DNA of 64,000 bases. It comes from Verrucomicrobiales bacterium (GTDB taxonomy: Bacteria; Verrucomicrobiota; Verrucomicrobiia; Limisphaerales; J093). Below, piece after piece: positions 1-8,871 of this stretch. The stretch spans positions 62,001 through 126,000 of the forward strand of contig JACKPW010000012.1 in assembly GCA_024233215.1 (NCBI GenBank), in the 5' to 3' direction. A program made the translations under genes and the position numbers. The notes under the pieces were generated by a model that was not told the origin of the DNA, searched no databases, and saw only the letters and a list, made by a program, of their open reading frames with translations. Every line of letters starts with the position of its first letter. Position 1 is the first letter of the stretch.

Positions 1-397
1 ATCGCTCCAGTTCCTGGCGGCAACCTTTCGCATCCCGCATTTTGGTTTTGCAGGCCAGAAAGAGCTTGTCGCGATTGACCCCCTTCAACGCGATGCCCAT
101 GCGTTCCTCGCACGTGCCATTGCCGTAGGCCGGGGCGTTGTCGATGTAGTTCACGCCCGCTTCCACCGCCTTGATGATGGCCGCGTTCCCCTCCTCCTGC
201 GGGTATTGGTTCAAGGCGAGCCCGGGAAAGGCGGTGATGGACACCTTCTCGCCGGTGCGCCCCAGCACGCGCAGCGGCATGCCGTTGAGGTTGCCGGCCA
301 GGGGCACGGTTGATTCGCGGGCCCAAGCGCTGGTGATGCCCAGTGCGTATCCACCGGCGGCGCCGCCGACCACTTTGAGAAATGAACGTCGTTTCAT
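1..397 (-). CDS. Aldo/keto reductase with Tat signal, C-terminus beyond window
   Basis: The minus-strand frame starts at the ATG at 397 and runs off the left edge, so only about 132 N-terminal residues are seen. The N-terminus has a twin-arginine signal (KRRSFLK followed by a Gly/Ala-rich stretch), implying export of a folded protein. After it comes the aldo/keto reductase start: PLRVLGRTGEKVS, then NYIDNAPAYGNG with the family Asp and Tyr, EERMG, and a K in the ACKTKM strand that matches the catalytic Lys position. Tat-exported AKRs of this type are common in Verrucomicrobiota and Planctomycetes; their substrates are mostly unknown. It lies 125 bp downstream of the lyase-like gene on the same strand and may be co-transcribed with it. 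Family is confident; substrate is unknown. Confidence 0.85.
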   Translation of the reverse strand, partial: MKRRSFLKVVGGAAGGYALGITSAWARESTVPLAGNLNGMPLRVLGRTGEKVSITAFPGLALNQYPQEEGNAAIIKAVEAGVNYIDNAPAYGNGTCEERMGIALKGVNRDKLFLACKTKMRDAKGCRQELER

Positions 398-522
398 GCG
401 GGTTAATGTCTTGTTGACGTGGTGGGCAGAGTAATCAAAGCGCCCCCTTCGAGCAAGCAGTGCCGTCACCGAAACCGTGCCCCGTAGCGGCGAGGGTGGA
501 TTCGGAACCGGGCCCTTTTCCC

Positions 523-1455
523 TCACTCCGGGCGAACTAATTGAATCCAATCGAAGAAGCCCACTCGTTCCAGATCCTCGCGCAAGGTTTTCGCTTGGGC
601 CGGGTCGAGGGCACGTAGGGGCAGTCGTACGGGGCCGCACTCCACTCCCACCATGCCCATCACCGCTTTGGCGGCGGCCATGTAGCCGTAACGCGCGATG
701 GTTTGGACCAAGCGCACCGATCTTTCCTGTTCCGCCCGGGCGGTCTCCAGGTCGCCTCCGGCGAAGGCCTGCATGAGCCGGTGGTAGATCGGCGCCGCAA
801 AGTTGTAGGTGCTGCCGACGGCGCCTCTCGCCCCCAGCGCGAGGCCGGCGAGCAGGGCTTCATCCGTGCCGTGCAGGATGTTGAACCTGCCTCCCGCGTG
901 GCGCAGGCAGCGCTGGAACCGGGCCATGTCGGGATTCGTGTACTTGATGCCGGCAAGCGTGGGAATGCGTTCCGCCGCCTGCGCCAGGAAGTCGTCCGCC
1001 GGCAGGGTCACTCCGGTCCAGGTGGGGATGTCGTAGTAGTAGAATGGCGTGGACGGTGCCGCGGCGGCAATAGCGGCGCAACAATCCACGAGGTCCGGTA
1101 CGGTGGCGGGTCGAAAGTAGCTGGGGGCGAGTGCCCCAATGGCATCCGCTCCGGCGGATTCCGCTGCCGCGGCCAGGGTTCTCGCGTCTTCGAGGCAGTT
1201 GTGGCCGACATGCACGATGAGCTTCATCGTCGTGCCCTGGAGCACGGCCTTCCAGCGGCGGGCGAGGTTCATCCGCTCGTCCACCGTCAGCAAATGGCCC
1301 TCGCCGGTGGTTCCGGCAACGAACACCCCGGTGATGCCGTTGCAAAGCAGATGGGCGGCGAGCGGTTCCACGGCATCGAGGTTCAGCGAACCCTCCGCCT
1401 TCAGCGGGGTGTGAGGTGCGGCGATCAGGCCGGTGAGGGGGGCGCGGACTTTCAT
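523..1455 (-). CDS. nanA: N-acetylneuraminate lyase-type DapA-family aldolase
   Basis: A 310-residue (beta/alpha)8 class I aldolase of the DapA/NanA family. Visible landmarks are GTTGEG near residue 50 (carboxylate-binding loop), FYYYDIP near 138-144 with the catalytic Tyr, and K171 in GIKYTNPD as the Schiff-base lysine. FYYYDIP and the downstream LHGTDEALLAGLALGARG and GAVGSTYN stretches resemble the animal-type NPL branch of N-acetylneuraminate lyases more than dihydrodipicolinate synthase. The expected reaction is cleavage of N-acetylneuraminate to N-acetylmannosamine plus pyruvate. The start is set at MKVRAP (1455), because the 15 residues encoded upstream have no family match. The next gene upstream encodes a sialic-acid-mutarotase-like/symporter fusion, which supports the assignment. 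Another 2-keto-acid aldolase substrate remains possible. Confidence 0.8.
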   Translation of the reverse strand: MKVRAPLTGLIAAPHTPLKAEGSLNLDAVEPLAAHLLCNGITGVFVAGTTGEGHLLTVDERMNLARRWKAVLQGTTMKLIVHVGHNCLEDARTLAAAAESAGADAIGALAPSYFRPATVPDLVDCCAAIAAAAPSTPFYYYDIPTWTGVTLPADDFLAQAAERIPTLAGIKYTNPDMARFQRCLRHAGGRFNILHGTDEALLAGLALGARGAVGSTYNFAAPIYHRLMQAFAGGDLETARAEQERSVRLVQTIARYGYMAAAKAVMGMVGVECGPVRLPLRALDPAQAKTLREDLERVGFFDWIQLVRPE

Positions 1456-1524
1456 TGGTACAATGGGTCTTGTGGAGATCTCCCCTTCGCAAATGCGCAT
1501 GCAATGGGGCTATGAACCCTCCTC

Positions 1525-1585
1525 GGAGGGACGAGTTCCACGAGTCCCTGGAATCAAGTCAGGGCCTCGTGGAACTCGGCCCTCC
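1525..1585. repeat. Long inverted repeat built from a 24-nt dispersed element
   Basis: Arms 1525-1550 and 1560-1585 are reverse complements except for two positions and are separated by 9 nt, so an RNA from either strand would form a 26-bp hairpin. The left arm contains GGAGGGACGAGTTCCACGAG, which recurs as single copies at 21493-21516 and 24746-24769. It lies between the symporter-fusion stop and the lyase start, so it may act on the shared transcript by stabilising it or causing partial termination. There is no U-tract. Confidence 0.8.
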
Positions 1586-1601
1586 GTTGGCGGTTGACGG
1601 T

Positions 1602-4304
1602 TCATGGAATGCGAATTGAGGAGTGCAGGGTCAGTCCGTCGAGATTCCGTTGCCGGCCGGGCAAGGCCAGGCTGAACAGCCATCCTCCTGCGACTCCGGT
1701 GATCAGTCCAATGGGGGCGTAGGCGTAGACGTTCAAGGGATGGAGAAAGCGCACGGCGAACACGACCGCGGCGCTCAGCAGGGCACCCAGCAGCGCACCC
1801 CGCCCATTGGCCCGGCGGCAGAAGATGCCCAGCAGGAACAAGCCGGAGAGGGTGCCTCCCAGCAGACCAATCAACGCGAGGAAGGTGGAGTAGACGGAAC
1901 GGAGATCGAGCAGCGCGATGGTCATGGCGACGGCCGTGCCCGTCAGACCGACGATCAGGGTCACCCAGCGGGCGACGCGCAGGCACGCGCGGTCGTCCAA
2001 GCCCGGTCGGAGGTGCCGATGGAAGTCCGTGACCCAGGCGGTGGCGATGGAGTTGAGACTGCTGGACAGGGTGGACTGCGAAGCGGCGAACAAGCCGGCG
2101 ACCACCAATCCCGCCAGGCCGACGGGCAGTTGCGACACGATGAAGAACGGGAAGATGGCGTCGTTCTGCAGGTTGGAATCGAGTTGGGCCGGATGTTGCC
2201 GGTAGAAGACAAACAGCGCCGTGCCGAGCGCGAAGAACACGGCCTGTGCCGGCACCGAGATGAGGGCGTTGAGCCAGATGCCACGTGCGGCGGTGCGTTC
2301 GTCGCGGGTGGTGAGATAGCGTTGAACGACGTCCTGACTGGCGGTGTAGGGGAACAGATTGTGGAACAGGCTGCCCAGCACGATCACCCAGCCCGAAGCC
2401 ACCGTGAGGTCCCAGTTCCAGTTCACGCCGGCGAAGAACTTGCCGTGCTGGGATGCCGACTGCCAGGCGCCGGTCAGGCCGCCGTCCACGTGCAGGAGGA
2501 TATAGACCAGGCTGAACAGGGCGCCGCCCAGGAGGATGAAGGTCTGGGCCACGTCGGTCCAGATGACCGCCTCGATGCCACCGAGTACGGTATAGACCAG
2601 ACACAGCCCGCCAAGGATGAGGATCGACGTGTGGATGTTGAAATCGCTCACCGTGGCGAGGGCCAGGGCCGGGAGGTAGAGCACAATCGCGATACGCCCG
2701 CATTGGAAGATCATGAACAACAGACTGCCCAGCATCCGGGTGGCCCGGTTGAATCGCAGTTCGAGGTACTCGTAGGCGGTGGTTACGTTCAGGCGCCGGT
2801 AGAACGGCAGAAACACGAACACCACCAGCGGCGTGGTCAGGATGTAGGAGTTGGCCAGAAAGAGGTTCCAGCCGCCGGCGTAGGCAACGGCCGGGATGGC
2901 CATGAAGGTGATGGAACTGAGCATCGTCGCAAAGATGCTCAGCCCAGCGGCCCACCACGGAATCCGCCCGCCGCCCCGGAAGAAGTCGTCGGTGCTGCGG
3001 TTGCGCCGCGCACAGGCCGCCCCGATGCCCACCATCCCCAGCAGGTAGAGGATCACGACGGTGTGGTTGACCGCCCCGAATGCCGCCCGGCCCGATCCCG
3101 GAACCAGTTTGCGGCATTCCGGGGAGCGAACCCCCGGGCGCACCTCTCCGCTCGGAATGATGAACGCGCCGTTCCAATCCACGACGGTCGTGGTCACCGG
3201 GGCAGCGGGCAGGGGGTCGGCCTCGCTCCAGGTATCCGTGATGAGGTGGTAGGCCAGGATCTGCTTCGAAAAGCCGGGGTGATTGGACAGGGGTTCAAAG
3301 CCCACCTTCGAGCCGTCATCGCCCCCGAGCATCCAGAAGGCGGACTGCCCCACCGCCGGAGCCGGTGAGGGGGTCCCGGCAAGGGGATGGGGCAGGTCGG
3401 CCACGCGTTCCCAGCCCTTGCCCACCCGATGACGGTAGCCATCGCGCAAGTACTCGCGCACGGGGGTGCCCTCCGTTCCCGCGCTCAAGGCCACCCCGCC
3501 CACGAGGAAGAACGCCCCGTCCTGCACCGCTGCGGTGGCCAGCATCCTGCCCGGTCCCGGCCAGGGTTCCAGCTCCTGCCAGCCTGTTTCCGGCGCCGAG
3601 AGGTCGAGGGACCAGAAGTTCTGCAACGCCCGGGTGGACTGCGGTTGGGCGATTCCCCCGGCGACATAGACCACCGGCCCAATCCGGGCGCCGCAGGCGT
3701 TGGCCAGGGGATGGGGCAGCGGGGGCAGGGATTCCGTCTTCAGCCGGTCGCCTTCCCAGTGCAAATGGAACACCTCGGCGTGATGCTCGGTGGCGTCGCT
3801 CCCTCCGACGCAAAGGACCCCGTCGTCGACGGTGAGGCAAACTCCGTAAGCCAGCGGGCGGGGGAGGGTGCCGGCGGTTTGCCAGGCGCCGTCGGCAGCG
3901 GGCAGGACATACACGGTGTCGTGCCAGACCTTGCGGCCGCCATCCCACGGCGGGCCGTCGGGGAAATTCGCACCGCCTCCGACGAGCAAGGCCCCGTGGC
4001 TTACCCCGGCGAAGGGCCCGGCCACGCCAAGAGGATCCGGCAGCGGTGGCAGGGAGGTCCATTCCGCGGAATCCGCTGCCACCTCGCCCGCGACCAGCAA
4101 CAGCCCGGCCGTCAGGGCAGCTGCGAACGACCACGGCTGTTGCGTCGAACCCGGTGCGGTTCGTGGCAATGGCTGCTTGGGGGCTCGACTGTGCGGGCTC
4201 GCGGCGATGCGCGAAATCAGAACGGCCTCTTCCCGTTGTGTCAATGCCCTGAATTCTGGATTCCCGCCCAGCGTGGCACGGATTGTGCTCATGGTTTGCC
4301 TCAC
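1602..4304 (-). CDS. Kelch mutarotase (NanM-like) fused to sodium/solute symporter (SSS)
   Basis: A 900-residue fusion. Residues about 57-80 form a signal-like hydrophobic segment (AAALTAGLLLVAG). Residues about 80-400 are a Kelch beta-propeller of the cyclically permuted mutarotase type: GGGANFPDG, VLCVGGSDA, VYVAGGIA, FFLVGGVA, FWMLGGDDG. Residues about 405-900 are an SSS-family symporter with about 13 membrane segments, including AAGLSIFATMLSSITFMAIP. The permuted mutarotase family is related to E. coli NanM, which interconverts sialic-acid anomers; SSS proteins import sialic acid with Na+. Together with the adjacent lyase this suggests outside-face mutarotation coupled to uptake. The start is uncertain. 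The ATG at 4304 lies only 21 bp from the divergent gene and adds about 45 unmatched residues. A TTG at 4169 (PRTAPGSTQQPW...) would give a neater signal peptide. Confidence 0.85.
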   Translation of the reverse strand: MRQTMSTIRATLGGNPEFRALTQREEAVLISRIAASPHSRAPKQPLPRTAPGSTQQPWSFAAALTAGLLLVAGEVAADSAEWTSLPPLPDPLGVAGPFAGVSHGALLVGGGANFPDGPPWDGGRKVWHDTVYVLPAADGAWQTAGTLPRPLAYGVCLTVDDGVLCVGGSDATEHHAEVFHLHWEGDRLKTESLPPLPHPLANACGARIGPVVYVAGGIAQPQSTRALQNFWSLDLSAPETGWQELEPWPGPGRMLATAAVQDGAFFLVGGVALSAGTEGTPVREYLRDGYRHRVGKGWERVADLPHPLAGTPSPAPAVGQSAFWMLGGDDGSKVGFEPLSNHPGFSKQILAYHLITDTWSEADPLPAAPVTTTVVDWNGAFIIPSGEVRPGVRSPECRKLVPGSGRAAFGAVNHTVVILYLLGMVGIGAACARRNRSTDDFFRGGGRIPWWAAGLSIFATMLSSITFMAIPAVAYAGGWNLFLANSYILTTPLVVFVFLPFYRRLNVTTAYEYLELRFNRATRMLGSLLFMIFQCGRIAIVLYLPALALATVSDFNIHTSILILGGLCLVYTVLGGIEAVIWTDVAQTFILLGGALFSLVYILLHVDGGLTGAWQSASQHGKFFAGVNWNWDLTVASGWVIVLGSLFHNLFPYTASQDVVQRYLTTRDERTAARGIWLNALISVPAQAVFFALGTALFVFYRQHPAQLDSNLQNDAIFPFFIVSQLPVGLAGLVVAGLFAASQSTLSSSLNSIATAWVTDFHRHLRPGLDDRACLRVARWVTLIVGLTGTAVAMTIALLDLRSVYSTFLALIGLLGGTLSGLFLLGIFCRRANGRGALLGALLSAAVVFAVRFLHPLNVYAYAPIGLITGVAGGWLFSLALPGRQRNLDGLTLHSSIRIP

Positions 4305-4325
4305 TCAGCCAAACAACTTGATGCC

Positions 4326-7247
4326 ATGAAGCGCCTGGTCTTTCGGTGGTATTGCCTGCCGGTGATGGCGGGAGTCGTCCTGCTGGCCCGTGCGGTGGGG
4401 GGTGTTTTCGAGTGGGGAACGGTCAACTTCAACAACCGGGTGCCGCTTGCCGGGGTGGATGCGCCCGTGTACGGGACCGATGGCGTGACCCGGCTTGAGG
4501 GGGCCGGTTATCGGGCCCAGCTCTGGGCCGGGCTGAGTTCTGCGGAACTCGAACCGGTGGGGGTGCCGGTCGAGTTCCGGACCGGCCTGGCGGCGGGGTA
4601 TTTCGCCGAACCCGGAGGCACTCTGGTGATTCCGCAGGTTCCGGCCGGCAGTGTCGCATTCCTTCAGGTGCGCGCCTGGGACACCGCGTATGGTGGAAGC
4701 TACGAGGTGGTCCTGGCGTCGGGCGGACCCACGGGAGCTTCACCGGTCTTCAGTGTTCGAACGGGGGGCGACGGAAGCCCTCCCACGGTCCCGGCCGATC
4801 TGGTTGGGTTGCAGAGTTTCTCGCTCGAGGTGCGGACGAACGTGCCACCGGTGTTTGTCCGGCAACCGGAGGGGGAGGTGGCCTACGTTGGCCAGCCGGT
4901 CCTGTTGAGGGTCGAGGTGGCTCCAACCAACGCCGAGCTGCAATGGCTGAAGGACGGTCTGGAACTGCCGGGCGCGACCGGTCCACGTTTGGAATTTGGT
5001 GCGATCCTGCCGGTGGATGCCGGGAGCTATCAGGTCCGGGTGAGCAACGAGTTCGGCAGCCGGCTGAGCGATCCGGCTCTGATCTCCGTTCGCAGCGCTC
5101 CCGCCGGTGCCTCGCTGCGTTTCTCGAATCGGCTGCCGGCGGAGGACCTTGATGCGCCCGTGCTCCATGCCGACGGACAAACGCGTGTCAGCGGTCCGGA
5201 ATCGGTGGCCCAATTGTGGGTTGGCCGGAGTGCCGACGCGTTGGAACCGGCGATGGCCGCGGTGCCCTTGGCGAGCGGGGTGTTGGCAGGGTACTTCGAG
5301 AGCGGCGAACCGATTGCAGTGACGCTGCCGGGCGTGACCCCGGGGCAGCCGGTTCTCGCGCAGGTCAGGGTCTGGGGCCAACCTTTCGATGATTTCGAAA
5401 CCGCGCGGGCGAACGGTGGCTGGGTGGGTTTTTCCACGGTGATCGAAGTGATTACCGGCGGTGCGCCGGACCATCCTGCTCCCGCCTCCTTGACCGGGCT
5501 CACGCCGATTGTGGTGGGGCGGATCCCCGTGATTACCGAATCGCCTGAAGCCGGCATTTTCCCTGTCGGCTTCGCGGCCCGGGTCGAGGTGGTGGTGGAG
5601 AGCAGCGAGCCGGTGGCCTACGAGTGGCTGAAGGACGGGGAGGTCATTCCAGCAGCCGGGGCGGCGGCACTGACGTGGGACCCGCTGCTCTGGGAGGATG
5701 CCGGCACCTACCAGGTGCGGGTGAGCAACCGGGTGGGGGTGGTCACGAGTCCGCCGTTTGAACTGACGGTATTCGAGTTGGTGTCCGGCGGCACGATACT
5801 GTTTGAAACGAGATACTCCCCGTTCGGCGTGGATGTGCCCGTATTCCTCGAAGATGGCGTGACCCTGGCAAGCGGTCCGGGCTTTCTGGCTCAACTGTAC
5901 GGCGGGGCTACGGAGGCGGCCCTCGCGGCTTTGGGAGCACCTGTGACGCTTCTTTCCGGCACGCGGGCGGGATACGTTTCCGGTGGGGTTCGCTTCCTGG
6001 AGGATGTGCCGCCGCGCGGGACGGCGGCGGTTCAGATGAGGGTGTGGGAGACGATGTATGCCTCCTTCGAGGAAGCCAAGGCCTGGGGAGGCCGCATCGG
6101 CATGTCCGCCATCCTTGAAGTCCAGGCGGGGGGCTGGGGGGATCCGCCAGCGGTCCTGGCGGGAATGCCGGGCTTCATGATCCACCCATCCGGTCCCGTC
6201 ATCATCGAGCAGCCGTATGAGACCTGGATTGGAGTTGGGGAGCCGGTGGGGTTCCGCTGCGGCGTCGAGTTGACGCCGGATGTGCAGTTGCAGTGGCAAT
6301 TCCAGCCGGCAGGCGGTGGGGACTGGCAGGACGTGCCGGGTGCCACCGCGGCCACCCTGCAGTGGCCGTCCTCCACGCTGGAACAGAACGAGACGCTCTA
6401 CCGGTTGATCGCCACCGATCAGTGGGGTTCCACGGTGAGCGACGCGGTGGCCTTGAACGTCGTTCCGCTAATGGCCATGGGGGATCAGGAAGGCGTCTTC
6501 GTCCTGCGGTTGCTGGCCGGAGCGGGAACGGAAGTGTCCATCGAGTTTTCGTCCGATCTGGAGGACTGGGTTTCCATCGCCCGGACGGAAGCCACCGGTA
6601 CCGCCCTGGAGTTTCAGGAGAACCCGGAGACCCGGGTGGCATTCCGTCGACGGTTCTATCGGGCGCGGAGTGTGGGGACCGGTGAAGTGGCCAGCGAGAA
6701 CATTGCCGGGTTCATTCGGTTGGTGCTTCCGCCGGACTTGAACCTGATCACGGTGCCCCTGTTGCCGGCGGATCCACGGGTTCCAGCCGTGTTCGCCGGT
6801 GTCCCGGAAGGCACGGTCCTTTATGAATACGATCCTGAGGCCGGCTATTCCATCAACTCGAGGGAGTTCGACGAGTGGTTTGACCCCGGGCAACGGGTTG
6901 AGCCGGGACGGGGCTATTACCTCCTGACCCCGACTGGTTTCGCCCCGGACCTGACGCTGGCGGGTGACCTGCCCCGGGGCGACCTGAGTCGCACCCTCCC
7001 GGCGGGCTGGTCGATCCAGGGTTTGCCCCTGCCGTTCGAAGGTGTCGTGGACGAGGATTTCTTCCTGCCACTGGACCCGCTGGACATGGTGGCGTTCTGG
7101 CGGCCGGCGACGTGGAGCCTGAATGTCTTCGTCAACTGGGGCATTGGCTGGGAAGGAAATCCTCCCACCGCGCATTTGGGTGAGGGATTCTGGGTGTATC
7201 GAAGCTCCCCAGCCGAATGGCACTTGCGTTACGACGACCCGCCCTGA
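4326..7247 (+). CDS. Large secreted protein with repeated modules and Ig-like domains
   Basis: 973 residues starting at MKRLVFRW (4326), with a hydrophobic signal segment (LPVMAGVVLLARAVGG). Two module types alternate. One is a repeated unit seen three times, with landmarks LAGVDAPVYGTDGVTRLEG, EDLDAPVLHADGQTRVSG and FGVDVPVFLEDGVTLASG, each followed by AQLW- or AQLY-type strands. The other is an Ig-like fold: QWLKDGLELPGA...DAGSYQVRVSN, EWLKDGEVIPAAG...DAGTYQVRVSN, and a third near residues 640-710. The C-terminal part (about 720-970) ends in a domain without a name I can give. It is probably an extracellular binding or surface protein. It is convergent with the next gene and divergent from the mutarotase-symporter. 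No enzymatic motif was seen. Confidence 0.8.
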   Translation: MKRLVFRWYCLPVMAGVVLLARAVGGVFEWGTVNFNNRVPLAGVDAPVYGTDGVTRLEGAGYRAQLWAGLSSAELEPVGVPVEFRTGLAAGYFAEPGGTLVIPQVPAGSVAFLQVRAWDTAYGGSYEVVLASGGPTGASPVFSVRTGGDGSPPTVPADLVGLQSFSLEVRTNVPPVFVRQPEGEVAYVGQPVLLRVEVAPTNAELQWLKDGLELPGATGPRLEFGAILPVDAGSYQVRVSNEFGSRLSDPALISVRSAPAGASLRFSNRLPAEDLDAPVLHADGQTRVSGPESVAQLWVGRSADALEPAMAAVPLASGVLAGYFESGEPIAVTLPGVTPGQPVLAQVRVWGQPFDDFETARANGGWVGFSTVIEVITGGAPDHPAPASLTGLTPIVVGRIPVITESPEAGIFPVGFAARVEVVVESSEPVAYEWLKDGEVIPAAGAAALTWDPLLWEDAGTYQVRVSNRVGVVTSPPFELTVFELVSGGTILFETRYSPFGVDVPVFLEDGVTLASGPGFLAQLYGGATEAALAALGAPVTLLSGTRAGYVSGGVRFLEDVPPRGTAAVQMRVWETMYASFEEAKAWGGRIGMSAILEVQAGGWGDPPAVLAGMPGFMIHPSGPVIIEQPYETWIGVGEPVGFRCGVELTPDVQLQWQFQPAGGGDWQDVPGATAATLQWPSSTLEQNETLYRLIATDQWGSTVSDAVALNVVPLMAMGDQEGVFVLRLLAGAGTEVSIEFSSDLEDWVSIARTEATGTALEFQENPETRVAFRRRFYRARSVGTGEVASENIAGFIRLVLPPDLNLITVPLLPADPRVPAVFAGVPEGTVLYEYDPEAGYSINSREFDEWFDPGQRVEPGRGYYLLTPTGFAPDLTLAGDLPRGDLSRTLPAGWSIQGLPLPFEGVVDEDFFLPLDPLDMVAFWRPATWSLNVFVNWGIGWEGNPPTAHLGEGFWVYRSSPAEWHLRYDDPP

Positions 7248-7268
7248 GGTTCGCGACCGGTGGAGTGG

Positions 7269-8744
7269 CTACGGCGTCTCGACTCTGACCCGGAAGAACA
7301 GCGGGCCGGCGGTCTGTGGCAGGAGCCATTCGAGTTCCCGGACTTCTTCAGCCAGGATCGGGTCCGCGGCGTCCTGCCAGTTCGTGAGGGTGGTGGAGAA
7401 TTCCAGTGTATGCAGCTTCCCCGCTTCGGCGGTGGTGGTGAATCGCCACTGGTTGTCCTCGGTTACCGCAACTTGGACCGGGGCGGCGGTCACGGGGCCG
7501 ACGACCTTGAAGCCCGGCAAATCGGCGTTGGTGTAGAGCTCGTTGATCGGTCGCCAATTCGGGCCCAGGAACGTCAAGGGGATCACGACATCGTCGCCCC
7601 GCGCTCCATGGCGGAAGGAGCCGAGACCGACGGGATTCCGGCCATCGAAAGTGTCGGTGGGAGAAGCCACTGCTGTCCAGGTGCCGTTCTCGATGAGAAA
7701 CAAGGTCTTCCCCGCGGCCAGGGAGGCCGTCACCCAGATGCGCCCATCGCGTACCTGTCCGACGGCGAAGCCGTCCAACGTCACCCCGGGCCGGCCCGGG
7801 ATTTCCTGGCCGGCCTTGAACAGCACCTCCGTGGTGTCGCCATCCGACGCCAGAAAAACGCGGTCCGGCCAGATCGGGTACTTCTCGATGCTCTCCGTGG
7901 CCAGGAAGACGCGGCCTTGGTCGACGAAGGTCCCCTGGGTAGTTGCGAAACCCCGCATGGTGCCGGCCGAGCCGGGCAAGGGATCGCCGTGACCGATGAT
8001 TCGCTTGCGGGTACCATCAGCTCGTCGCAGCCACACCACCAGATTCTCGTCCTGGTGGCCCGTCACGAACGCAATCGATTCGCCGTCAAAGTCCAGGTGC
8101 ACATTCAGATCGGGAACGGTGTTCTCGTCCATGAGCAGTTCATCCGGTTGGCCGGCCACGTGTCGCATGACGCGGTGGCCTGCCGCGGTGCCGTAGGTGC
8201 TGTAGACCAGCACCCCGTCCACGTACTGGCCGAGCGCCTGGTAGGGGGTCGGGTCCGTGACCGCCGTCAGGCCATTTCCGCCATAGACCTGGCAGGGGTA
8301 GATGTTGTTGATGGCGCCCGGGCAGAACAACAGTTCCCCCTCGCTCTTGAAACCCAGGAAGAGCCAGTTCAACACGCTGTCAAAGCCCTGGTCCCGGGTG
8401 GCGACCAGCCGGGCACCCGAATTGTCAATGAGGTAGAAACCCGGGGGCTCGAAGGCGCTTTCAATGAAGACGCCCGCCGGGGAAAGATACGCTTCCGTTG
8501 CGGTCACCCCACGGTCGACTCCTGTTGGCACGTTGCCATCCGTCCAGATTCGCCGGAACTCACGGCCACCAAACGAGGGATTTGCAGCGAGGGCCTCCAC
8601 CAGCAGCAATCCCCCCGCGATGGCCCTCAGCGATCGCGCGGCCCGGTTGCCGCGCGGAAACAGTTTCCTTCGCCCCGCCCGGTCGCCGGCCGGGGTTGTC
8701 TCGCATGTAGCACTCTTTTGTTCGGAATTAGTAGCCCTGCACAT
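7269..8744 (-). CDS. Secreted hypothetical protein, beta-strand rich
   Basis: About 491 residues if started at the ATG at 8744. A basic-plus-hydrophobic export segment (RSLRAIAGGLLLVEALAANP) follows an unusually long N-terminus, so the true start may lie further in. The body consists of repeated beta strands reporting-style, e.g. RVFLASDGDTTEVLFKAGQEI and IWVTASLAAGKTLFLIENG, with a recurring G-D-P-L-P-G-type turn. This resembles the tandem-repeat secreted proteins common in Planctomycetes and Verrucomicrobiota. The last 60 residues (LEFSTTLTNWQDA...LFFRVRVETP) match the C-terminal beta module typical of verrucomicrobial exported proteins. No catalytic motif is visible. It is convergent with the Ig-domain gene, 21 bp away. 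The function is unknown. Confidence 0.65.
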   Translation of the reverse strand: MCRATNSEQKSATCETTPAGDRAGRRKLFPRGNRAARSLRAIAGGLLLVEALAANPSFGGREFRRIWTDGNVPTGVDRGVTATEAYLSPAGVFIESAFEPPGFYLIDNSGARLVATRDQGFDSVLNWLFLGFKSEGELLFCPGAINNIYPCQVYGGNGLTAVTDPTPYQALGQYVDGVLVYSTYGTAAGHRVMRHVAGQPDELLMDENTVPDLNVHLDFDGESIAFVTGHQDENLVVWLRRADGTRKRIIGHGDPLPGSAGTMRGFATTQGTFVDQGRVFLATESIEKYPIWPDRVFLASDGDTTEVLFKAGQEIPGRPGVTLDGFAVGQVRDGRIWVTASLAAGKTLFLIENGTWTAVASPTDTFDGRNPVGLGSFRHGARGDDVVIPLTFLGPNWRPINELYTNADLPGFKVVGPVTAAPVQVAVTEDNQWRFTTTAEAGKLHTLEFSTTLTNWQDAADPILAEEVRELEWLLPQTAGPLFFRVRVETP

Positions 8745-8871
8745 GGGGGGCGGAGAGTGCGAACCCCTCCCCGATGGGGCAAGGAGAAAATGCCGTGGAT
8801 TCTCACCATCCCCCTCGCGCTTGTCCGGGAGCACCAACGCGTCCGGTGGAAGGGCTTACGCCCGCTGGGCG

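Noticed and set aside
1623..3368. 581-codon plus-strand frame opposite the symporter fusion
   Set aside because: Gln/Glu/Gly/Arg-rich nonsense mirrored from membrane-segment codons; the minus strand has conserved Kelch and SSS motifs.
4740..6299. 519-codon open frame on the minus strand opposite the Ig-domain gene
   Set aside because: Composition is Arg/His/Pro/Gln-rich without family motifs, and the plus strand encodes clear repeated domains here. It is a high-GC shadow.
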